A stretch of DNA of 64,000 nt from Sialis fuliginosa (Eukaryota > Arthropoda > Insecta > Megaloptera > Sialidae): NCBI GenBank assembly GCA_961205875.1, contig OY540815.1:20335638-20399637 (forward strand). The letters run 5' to 3'. The notes beneath the pieces are model-generated. The model made no database searches. It worked only from the letters and a program-made list of their open reading frames with translations, and was not told the DNA's origin. Below, one piece after another: positions 56,273 through 64,000 of the stretch. The stretch's first letter is position 1. The number at the start of each line of letters is the position of its first letter. Both the position numbers and the translations under genes were made by a program.

Positions 56273-57724
56273 TATACCACGGAAACTGTATAATATATAA
56301 ATTTTTTATGTGAAGAAATTCGGTTGCATTGCAAAAAAAGTCGATCCAAAAAAAATAAGCATGTACGAACTACATATATTTCTCAAAAAAATATATAAAA
56401 AGATAAGAGCATTTGTCGTAACAAATCCAAAATAAAGGAGACATAAAGGTGTAGATCAATGTATGATATATAACAAAAGAATGTTGTCAACACGTGCCAT
56501 TCGTTTTATAACCAGAGACGAGAAGAACTACTTAATGAACTTTTTTTTTCAGAAAACAACATATAGATAAACATAGAGTGTGTGTTTGTTTTTATTGTTA
56601 TTATTCTTTATTACATAATACATAGAATTCATAGAACAAGTCATGATGAATGAAAATATTCAGTGTAAACAACAAAAAGCAAACAAAAATGATGAAAGCA
56701 TTGATAAAATACAATGTATTGTCACAATTAGTGGGACGCTTTTTCAACAGTTTTGTTAAAAATTGTTTAAATAAAAAACAGCTATCATTGATTTTTTATA
56801 AAATCACACTTGAATTCAATCTTCTATCCTTCTTTTGCTTACCCTTATAATTTATTTATATTTTTTAACATACGGTACCCTTGTATACAGGGTTTACTAC
56901 CTATTTTATAAATTTAATAATTTTATCTCTACCTATCCTACGAATAATTTGTAATATTATGGGATTGGAGTAATTAAGTGGTTGAAAATATCTGGACTTT
57001 ATTGAAAATGTAAATTAATGTTAACTGTGATTGTTTTATAACAAATCATTTTTAAAAATTTAAAATTTCCTATATTTCTGTTGGCCTAAACTTAGGGTAT
57101 GATACCAAAAGGTAAATAGAGCAAAATGTTATTAAAATTAATAAAATAGTACCTTTAGGGTGCAAATAAGTTATACAAATAATAATAATTGTGAATTTTA
57201 GTTTTATTTTGGAATAATCAATTTTTAAACTTTTTTCAATACTTGAAAATGTCATTTACCATTTTTCACCCCTCTAAGGGTTGAACATGCCTTATTGATG
57301 AACGTATATAGCTGTAACTCTTTTGGCTTTGAAATAAAGTTACATTAATGATTTCTCTGAGTTTTCAAATTAATATGACAATTTTTAAGAGAACTGTGCT
57401 ACATTGAAAAAATGTCCCGCAGTGACAAGCAGTGTATAATGGTGATTTTAATCGTTCACTAACTAAAAATGACAAATGCTGTCAATTGTATTTTTAGATT
57501 TTTTTAAAACACAGTAGCATAACTACAGGTTGGCTGAACTAGAAAAAAGTCAGGGACCCAAGCTTGATAATTATAGAATTACAAAATTTCATGTATTTAG
57601 TGCATTTTGTACATACTAAATCCTAGAATTTATTTTGGCTATAGAATTATTGATATCTATGAAATATTGTGTCAAGTCCGTATTTATTATTTAAAATATA
57701 TATCATAACTGTCATCGACTTAAT
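56273..57724. other. AT-rich stretch, no supported gene
   Basis: Short frames at 56650-56850 (+) and 57070-57255 (-) show only composition bias. ATACAGGGTTTAC near 56887 may be another transposon end. Confidence 0.4.
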
Positions 57725-57772
57725 AAACACGGGTGAAGCCACGGGTAAATGCTAGTAAACAATATTACAATT
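57725..57772 (-). mobile_element. CTAG..CCGCGGCTTCGC retroelement-type end, inverted
   Basis: On the minus strand: ACTAGCATTTACCCGTGGC then TTCACCCGTG. It is the same terminal motif as 60704-60740 on the plus strand, a sequence common at one end of arthropod interspersed repeats. The body is not recognised. Confidence 0.45.
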
Positions 57773-58439
57773 GACAGTTTGATAATCCTCAACGAATACT
57801 GTATCTCATAAAAGTAAAAAGAAACAAAGATGTAATTTAAGAGAATATCTTCTAGCAATTTCTTTAAAGAACCAACGAACTGTAAAGACTAAGTTGCCTC
57901 AAGTGTTTAAAGCTTTTACAAGCAAAGTTCAAATATTACATTACATAAAGTTTCACTACTTGAACGAACATTAACAAGTTTATTTAGAAATACATTTTTA
58001 TAACTCTTACATTTATATGAGTTTTGATCAAATTCATGAAGTAAACAAAGAGACCAAGTATTCTTATTTATATTTCGAAACGGAAATTTTTTTACTTTTT
58101 AATTATTTGAGACCGAAATTTACAAAGTGCATGACCGATAGAATTTACGAAATTCAGAAATTATTCTGACTAAATATTTTTTCTATAAAATGGTTCCTTA
58201 GGATATCACCAATTTTAAAGTTTCCCCCTTTCAACGATGTCAGCGAATAATTTTTTTTAAAGTAATTACTTAACCGAAAACGAGTGTTTATTCTTGTCAA
58301 TTTTTGAATTTTCGAATTATTTTTAAAATGGTACGAAAAAAAAAGAAATATTTTAGATAAAAACTGTCGAGTATATAATTATCTATAATTTATGTTTCTA
58401 TCATTTATTAAATAGAATCAACCACACTGTTTACTCTCA
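57773..58439. other. AT-rich stretch, no gene seen
   Basis: No supported feature. Confidence 0.4.
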
Positions 58440-58935
58440 ATAATAAGTATAAGAAAGTCCCATGGTACGTATGGCAAACACGAATACTATTCAATCTTTG
58501 TACTACGTATAAGAAAGTCCCACGATACTCATGGCAGATATTTCTTCTCTGTTATTTTCAAAAAATTTTATTAATAATAATTAATTTTTAACATGATCAT
58601 TTCTCTATATAATTTGCACTGTTTTAAAAAAAATTCAAAAATTCTAAAGTGGACACCAGTAAACATCCGTATCCGGTTGAAAGATCGTTTTCAAAAATAG
58701 GAAATTTTCTTCCGAGACAAAAATTAAACATAAATATAAAATTTCACTCTTCTACAGTTTGTTAACTGACCGACCGACACACAGACATCATGACGAAAAT
58801 AGTCAGAGTGGATTCAGGAAAGGTTAAAATTCAATAATTCCATCAAAATCCGGATTTCGAAAAAAATCAGCTTAAAACAGTACGTATACTATATGTATAT
58901 TTCATAAACATGGGTATAAGAAAGTAAAAATATCA
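58440..58935 (+). repeat. TATAAGAAAGT repeat family, forward copy
   Basis: Two GTATAAGAAAGTCCCA motifs (58446, 58509) precede a block that is about 80% identical to 59410-59673: CACCAGTAAACATCCGTAT, TTTTCAAAAATAGG, AATTCCATCAAAATCCGGAT, ending GGTATAAGAAAGTAAAAATAT at 58911-58931. This copy preserves the uninterrupted sequence at the point where the Tigger-derived element inserted in the sister copy. Confidence 0.75.
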
Positions 58936-59040
58936 AATTAAATAGAAATCAAACATACAATAAAAAAATATTCTCTCTCGTTATTTCGGAACTATTTCAT
59001 TCCGATGCTTCTGCGATCTTTAAAAATATAAGATGGTTAG

Positions 59041-59214
59041 TTGACAAATCACAACAGATTTATAAATGAGAACAAGACGTTTGGTTGGGAAAAAATCAAT
59101 GAAACAATACATGTTCTACGCGGTGCCCTTCGAGCTCGCGTACAAAGTTACGATGAGATAATGAATGTGTTGACACAAAGCGGAAAGCTACAGCCCTATC
59201 AAAGTGTGCGGTGA
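59041..59214 (+). other. Coding-like segment before a hAT end, product unknown
   Basis: Open plus frame of 57 codons from 59041 to a TGA at 59212, about half GC and with ordinary amino-acid usage: NKTFGWEKINETIHVLRGAL, then RARVQSYDEIMNVLTQSGKL. CACAACAG at 59048-59055 could be an acceptor and G/GTGATC at 59211 a donor, both weak. No ATG precedes most of it. Not recognised. It could be an exon, a gene relic or transposon-encoded. The minus strand is also open for 78 codons but with poorer composition. Confidence 0.3.
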
Positions 59215-59673
59215 TCGGGAGCGGTGGTCGGTGGGGGGAGGTATAATCAGTGGCGGGCCAATTTAGGAACAGTATATTAAATTCAGAAAAACATTTAATA
59301 AACATGTGTTTTTTATAAATAAATAAAAGCAAATTTTTTTCTCAAAATTTGTTTAAAAAAATTAAAATAACATAAAAAAAGCTTAACCATTTTTCTGTAA
59401 TTTGCACCGTTTCAAAAATAATTCGAAAAATTCAAAAACTGACACCAGTAAACATCCGTATCTGGTTGAAAGAATGTTTTCAAAAATAGGAGGTTTTCTT
59501 CCCAGACAAAAATTAATCTTAAATATATTTCACCCTTCTATAATTTGCCGTATTTGAGTTACAGAGCTTACAGACAGGCCGACAGATCGAAAATAGTCAG
59601 AATGGATTCAGGGAAGGTCAAAATGGATAATTCCATCAAAATCCGGATTTCGAAAAAAATCGACTTCACTATA

Positions 59674-60224
59674 CAGTAAAAGCTCCTTATTCGCGCTTCC
59701 TTCATTCGCGTTTTCACTATTCGCGGATTAAAAAAATGCGACCCAATTCCTATATTCGCGGCTAAAGATTTCTTTATTCGCGGATCTAATCAGGAAACGT
59801 GACATTTAATTTGAAAAATCTTAGTGAAGGTTTAAGAATGGCAAATGTGCTTTGTGATTTCTTTATGAAAATTGATCCGTCTATGGAACGAAGTCTTATT
59901 TTTAAGAGGCAACTTGCTAATGCTACTGCTGAATATCAGTCTGAATTGAAGGAGCTTTTAAAAACTGCCAAGCAAGAAAAAATTACAAAATTCTTTAAAC
60001 CATTACCTAAGCCTGAAGATAATAATTAATCAATATGGTCAAAAACTTTAATTAATTAATTTAATTTAATTTAATTGATTTTTTATGTTGTATTTGTTTA
60101 TTTATTTTGTCACCTAGGAACGTATCCCCTATAATCCCATATAAATTACCATTCCGTATTCACGGTTTCTGTATTCGCGGCATATTTATGGAACATATAT
60201 CCCGCGAATAAAGAGCTTTTATTG
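59674..60224 (+). mobile_element. Tigger/pogo-derived miniature element
   Basis: A 551-bp element flanked by TA on both sides. Inverted ends are CAGTAAAAGCTCCTTATTCG and CAATAAAAGCTCTTTATTCG. Several TATTCGCGG motifs repeat inside both ends (59693-59783; 60154-60212), and ACGTATCCCC near 60121 is also typical of Tigger-type termini. The interior has lost the start of the transposase gene but keeps its last 76 codons. Mobilisable only in trans. Confidence 0.85.
59799..60029 (+). pseudogene. Pogo/Tigger transposase C-terminus with a PIP-box-like motif
   Basis: 76 sense codons from a GTG at 59799 to TAA at 60027, with no frameshift. The open frame begins just after a stop at 59787-59789, and the first ATG is residue 14. 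The peptide pattern (LSEGLRMANVLCDFF, IDPSMERSLIFKRQL, then basic) matches the tail of Tigger/pogo-family transposases (DDE superfamily), after the catalytic domain. The DNA-binding and DDE domains are deleted. Residues 59-66 are QEKITKFF, which fits the PCNA-interacting (PIP) consensus Q-x-x-[ILM]-x-x-F-F. PCNA binding by a PIP box is reported for Drosophila pogo transposase. The frame could remain open by chance or because the insertion is young. Confidence 0.8.
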
Positions 60225-60353
60225 TACTTATATTATATGTATATTTCATATACAAAAGTATAAGAAAGTAAAAATATAAAAATAGTTTTGAAATGTGAAG
60301 AATATTGATAAATCTGAAACGACCATATTTAAATTCGTGACGAGCCGCCACTG

Positions 60354-60703
60354 ATTGCTGTACCAAAAGCGAGTAGTACGGATGTAGAGATTCAACCCTT
60401 TCCGGATTGGAATAGTTGGTGCCAGAGAGGCTTTTTGATAACTAACAACAGCTACACTTGAGATTGGAACGATTATGGTTACGCGCTGTTTGAGTTACAG
60501 AAATGTTATTGTAGGACAATACTGTCATTATTGTTCAACCCTAAAATTTACATTGTCTACCAAAGCATCGATGTCCCCAGTATTGTTTTACGAAAATATT
60601 AATGTATATGTTTATACTTGATGATGGGAAAACATTTATACCAAACAATTGTGGCTGAAAGGCAAATTATAAATATTAATATTAAAAGCCATATCATGTA
60701 ACT
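60354..60703 (+). other. Moderately GC-rich segment, possible broken coding DNA
   Basis: One frame from 60355 reads VPKASSTDVEIQPFPDWNSW and about 15 more codons to a stop. An overlapping frame is then open about 58 codons to about 60617 (MVTRCLSYRNVIVGQYCHYC..). Composition is less biased than the surroundings but no domain is recognised. It adjoins the right hAT-type end at 60353. Confidence 0.2.
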
Positions 60704-60740
60704 AGCTGTTCCCGCGGCTTCGCTCGCGTGGACTACGGAA
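60704..60740 (+). mobile_element. CTAGCTGTTCCCGCGGCTTCGC repeat end
   Basis: ACTAGCTGTTCCCGCGGCTT followed by CGCTCGCGTGGAC: a terminal motif very common in lepidopteran and other arthropod interspersed repeats. The inverse motif is at 57725. Confidence 0.55.
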
Positions 60741-61270
60741 TTATTGTTTAGGATTTAATTTAAAAATATTATTAGAATATTCATCTTTATGCGCAAATCT
60801 GTAAATAATAACGTAAACGTATCTATAAATAACGCTATCAAATATCGAATTATTATATATAATTATAAGTTGTATCAATAAAACCGTTTCTTACTTTTGA
60901 TAACAAAATTTAAATAAATATGAACAGTGAACACGGTTACTATTTTCACAGACGGGAAAATATAACAATGAGATCTGGGATGCAAAGCCACTACTTTAAA
61001 TATTCATAAATTGTAAATACTGTGAAGTCCGCAAATATTTTTGGCATTCTGTCTGCTCAAGAGATTCAATTTAAATTTTAAAATACACTACAATTTCTTT
61101 GAGAAATTTCACAGATGTTTAATGTTACATTTTCTATGCTATTGTACATTAATCACATAAATATATTAAGTAAACTGTATATTTATTTACGTTTACTAGT
61201 TGGAACAAACTGTAAAGAACTACCCTAGAATAAAACTGTCTGATATGGTAAAATATTGATAAAAAAATTC

Positions 61271-61870
61271 GGCCAAGACATACACGGGTGTATGCCATAA
61301 GGGTTCCGAAGTACGTACTACGTGGACTGTTTGGAGCCACTTACAGGTGCATTTTTGTGTTAGAAAAAAATATAAAAATACGGTCATATTCTACTAATTG
61401 AAATCTACATTTTGATACCCCACTTGCCTAGATATAAAAATTAAAAATTCTATGACGCCCCACTCTTTTTCTCCAAAATTTGAAATTATATTATTGACTT
61501 TAGTATTTGTCGTTAGTAGTCTCACCAAAGCCTAATTACCAAATGTTTTCAGATTTTTTCACCCAGTAGTTACAGAGTTAGAGGGGGAGGGTAAAATAAA
61601 TTACTGCTTGGAGCCCCCTGAGGCGCCATTTTTGAGTTAGAAAAAAAATCAATTCTACTAATTGAGATCTACATTTTGACACCCCACACGCCTTGGTATC
61701 CATTTTTTATTTACTTTAAAGCCCCCTGCAGAGCATCATTTTTCATGTTCAGAAAAAATTTCAAGTTTTTAGCTTATAAAGTTTACGAGATATTTTGCTT
61801 TCACTGAAACAAACGGACGGACGGACACCAAAGTGATATTAATAATGTTTCTTCGGAAATCTAAAAATTA
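61271..61870 (+). repeat. CGGCCAA..GGGTTCC repeat with internal 277-bp-period duplication
   Basis: Begins CGGCCAAGACATACACGG..GGGTTCCGAAG. Inside, GGAGCC..TTTTT.GTTAGAAAAAA, TTCTACTAATTGA.ATCTAC and ATTTTGA.ACCCCAC occur twice (about 61333 and 61610). It closes with ACGGACGGACGGACACC and a degraded GGAACCCTAAAAA-like tail. This resembles an abundant lepidopteran repeat; the protein-coding part, if any, is lost. Confidence 0.5.
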
Positions 61871-62300
61871 ACATGGAAACACCCATTTTCGACTACCCCT
61901 GCTTACTTTAATGGAGGTCCAACGAAGGTTTAAGAAAACTAAATCTAGTTAATAAATTATTATCATTGAAAACATCATATTCCAATTATATGAAATAAGT
62001 TATACGATTTAAAATATAAATTTAAATATACAAAAAGTTAAAAATTGTTGACCTGTGTAATAATCGATAAGTGAGCCGTAATTATTTGAATTTGTAGAAG
62101 TTCATATACTTGTTATAATATTAAAATACAATTTTAGGAATAAATAAGTTAATCACTTTTATTCATATTCTATTTTTGTTATGTTTCTGAGAAAGTTACT
62201 TGAAATATTTTTGTTATTACTTCACTCATATTTATAAATGTCATCGGAAATTATTAAAAGTAATTTTAATTTTATTTATCACTAAATGTAAATTTGAATG
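61871..62300. other. AT-rich stretch, no gene seen
   Basis: No supported feature. Confidence 0.4.
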
Positions 62301-62403
62301 GGCACATACAAATAATAAATATCTCTTAGATTTAATTGAACTGCAAATATACCAAATCTTATCAAAATTAGTGAGATAATACTCGCAATGTTCACTTTTT
62401 AGA
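62301..62403 (-). repeat. Dispersed repeat, inverted partner of 1-103
   Basis: Reverse complement matches bases 1-103 with about a dozen differences. The sequence just right of it (CTAATCCGGTTAGCACC, ACACACAGACACACGC) may belong to the same element, in which case the left-edge copy continues outside the window. Confidence 0.75.
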
Positions 62404-63275
62404 CGAAAAAAGTTACCAAATTTCGAATATTTCCAAAACCCCTAATCCGGTTAGCACCAAAATCAATAGGTCTGGAGTACTCACTGAAACAAACATTTTC
62501 CCCTAAAATAATTTAGATCGGTGCATTGTTAGAGTAATTATCGTGAACGAAAAAAAATTCTACATCCAGACACACAGACACACGCACACCCGCCATGCGG
62601 AAATTAACTTTTCTTTACGTTTTGAAGTAAGTACAATCAGAATTTGTCATTTTCTCGGACACGATTCTTCGATGGTATTACAATACTTCCATTTCTTTCA
62701 GAACATGGAAGTAAAAATACACTTAATTAAACACAGATAGTTACATTTTCACAAATAAATATCGTATTCAAAATGCTCAATTTAAATAATATCAATAATG
62801 TAAGCAACGTGCTGATAAAAAAAGGCACAGATTATTCATGAAATGCCACACTTTTGTTATCGGCTCCATTCATTCCCTGTCGGAAGAAATCATTGTAAAG
62901 CAATACAATTTGAATTGAAATGTTTCAGATAAACTGTTTATCATATAAACTGACTGAATATTATCTTTTTGTCCTGTGATTTTTATTTTAATAAAAATAC
63001 ATTTTTCACACTGTTTGTCAGATTTTTTACAACATTATATTTACTCGTGTTTTCTTATCACGCATATCATTTTTAAACAAATGGCAATTACATTTACTTT
63101 AAACTATCCAGTGGGAGTCGGGACTTGCGCAATAAGTGTTCCGTACCAACAAATATGAATATTGTTGCTTTGTGCTGGCACGGCGTGGTATATGCTCAAA
63201 ATCAGTAGATATATTAAGCACCTTCCCCTGTTCTCGACGTTTTACATTGCTTTCTATTTACATATTTTCATTGAT
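62404..63275. other. AT-rich stretch, no supported gene
   Basis: A short CA-rich patch at 62570-62595. No gene. Confidence 0.4.
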
Positions 63276-63397
63276 TTCAACCAAATCGTAACCGGCGTGA
63301 CATATGTCACAGAGCGCAAATTTTTAAAGTAGTTACATTTATAACTATGTAGTTTTAATTTTTTTTAATTTAAAAACGCTGGTCACGAATGGGTTAA
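63276..63397. mobile_element. Possible piggyBac-like miniature element
   Basis: The right end reads CGCTGGTCACGAATGGGTTAA, whose inverse TTAACCCATTCGTGACCAGC resembles the left TTCAACCAAATCGTAACCGG. A TTAA is present at the right (63394-63397) and a mutated TTCA at the left. Length about 122 bp. Less certain than the one at 36832. Confidence 0.4.
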
Positions 63398-64000
63398 AAT
63401 GTCACTTACAATAACATTAAATTCGACAACAATAACATTAAACACACCGCACAAAAGTTTTATAACGTACAAATCGTATCCAGGTACCTATGCATTAAAC
63501 AAAGTATAAACATTTATCCATTAACACAAGGGTTAAAAAAAAGGAAAACAAAAACAGCCCGGCAACGCACGATAGTGTTTTTTTCTTCATCACATCCTAT
63601 GAACTAACTAGTAAAATCCATAGCTAAGTATTAGAAGATAAGAGACCAACTTGTCACAAATGGTGAAGGCGCTGGGTATAGAAACAACGAAAACGTTTCA
63701 AGATTTCAAGTACCTTATACTAGTCGTACCTTAAAAAAATAGAAAACAAATAGAAGAAGCAAAATATATAAAAGGAAAGGAAGTTGGTAAAGAGTCTATA
63801 TATATATGTAGATATGTAGAAGTAAAGAGCGAAGTGTTAATGTATTCCACGAACAGGGGAAATGTTTGTAGTAACGTATGAAGAGAAGAAAGACAACTGT
63901 GTTAAGAAAATAATTACGAATACTTGAAAATTACATAAGTATGAAAATACTGTGAAAGATATTGAGGAGTTTGTAAATTAATTTGAGCCAGTAACTAAAA
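63398..64000. other. Right edge, no supported gene; weak RT-like fragment
   Basis: From about 63640 one plus frame reads NLSQMVKALGIETTKTFQDF then KYL, which faintly recalls the 'FKYLG' segment at the end of non-LTR reverse transcriptases, followed by a stop and a lysine/glutamate-rich reading. The match is short and unconvincing alone. The remainder is purine-rich. Confidence 0.25.

Larger units (their letters stand above)
59410..60275 (+). repeat. TATAAGAAAGT repeat copy split by a Tigger-derived element
   Basis: 59410-59673 and 60225-60275 together form one copy. The left part ends CGACTTCACTATA and the right part resumes ACTTATATTATATGTATATT, matching ACTATATGTATATTTCATAAA of the uninterrupted copy at 58885. 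This fixes the insertion site at a TA dinucleotide. Confidence 0.8.
59248..60353. mobile_element. Interval between two CAGTGGCGG hAT-type ends
   Basis: CAGTGGCGGGCCAATTTA at the left and, inverted, CAGTGGCGGCTCGTCACG at the right. Between them lie a TATAAGAAAGT repeat copy and, inside it, the Tigger-derived element. The two 8-bp flanks (GGTATAAT, ATTGCTGT) do not match, so the ends may belong to two different insertions. Confidence 0.4.

Noticed and set aside
63640..63731. Non-LTR reverse transcriptase gene
   Set aside because: Only a KTFQDFKYL-like phrase is suggestive; no catalytic motif, and the frame stops soon after.

Overview
The window looks like gene-poor nuclear DNA from an animal, most likely an insect. 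It is very A+T rich (about three quarters by eye), with no operons, no closely packed long ORFs and no rRNA genes. It is filled with decayed transposon families of kinds common in arthropods: hAT, pogo/Tigger, mariner, piggyBac-like miniatures, tRNA-derived SINE heads and foldback elements. Several interspersed repeats resemble ones I know from lepidopteran intergenic DNA, for example a CGGCCAA..GGGTTCC start and a 'CCGCGGCTTCGCTCGCG' start. That points to Lepidoptera or a related order but does not prove it.

I find no complete protein-coding gene. Almost all short ORFs are chance readings in AT-rich DNA or readings through repeats. The supported coding remains are the last 76 codons of a Tigger/pogo transposase (59.80-60.03 kb) inside a miniature element with intact ends, and a broken C-terminus of a mariner transposase (44.37-44.56 kb). 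A few GC-rich islands read like isolated exons: 5.24-5.44, 10.28-10.53, 44.05-44.17, 46.81-46.91 (minus strand) and 59.04-59.21 kb. One of them, at 10.4 kb, has a diverged inverted relative at 4.9-5.1 kb, so at least that one is probably repeat-borne.

Layout. 0-8 kb: a repeat whose inverted partner lies at 62.3 kb, a foldback relic, and a 0.9 kb palindromic element. 8-16 kb: scattered repeats, two tRNA-like SINE heads, a 48-bp minisatellite and a hAT MITE with 8-bp target duplications. 16-27 kb: four copies of a ~0.5 kb TA-flanked MITE family, a hAT MITE with a perfect 8-bp duplication, a 1.02 kb foldback with ~270-bp arms, and an exact 210-bp tandem duplication. 27-30 kb: a ~164-bp satellite in two tracts, with a third inverted tract at 46.1 kb. 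30-41 kb: sparse DNA with a TGGACACTG MITE, a 137-bp piggyBac-like miniature and another TA-flanked MITE. 41-49 kb: a hAT element whose right end is tandemly duplicated, a cluster of CTTTGAT motifs, the mariner relic, and a 1.46 kb TIR element. 50-64 kb: a second palindromic element, another TIR MITE, another TA-flanked MITE, and a nested set in which the Tigger-derived miniature sits inside an older repeat between two CAGTGGCG hAT-type ends. The GC-rich islands stand out from this background and deserve a homology search.
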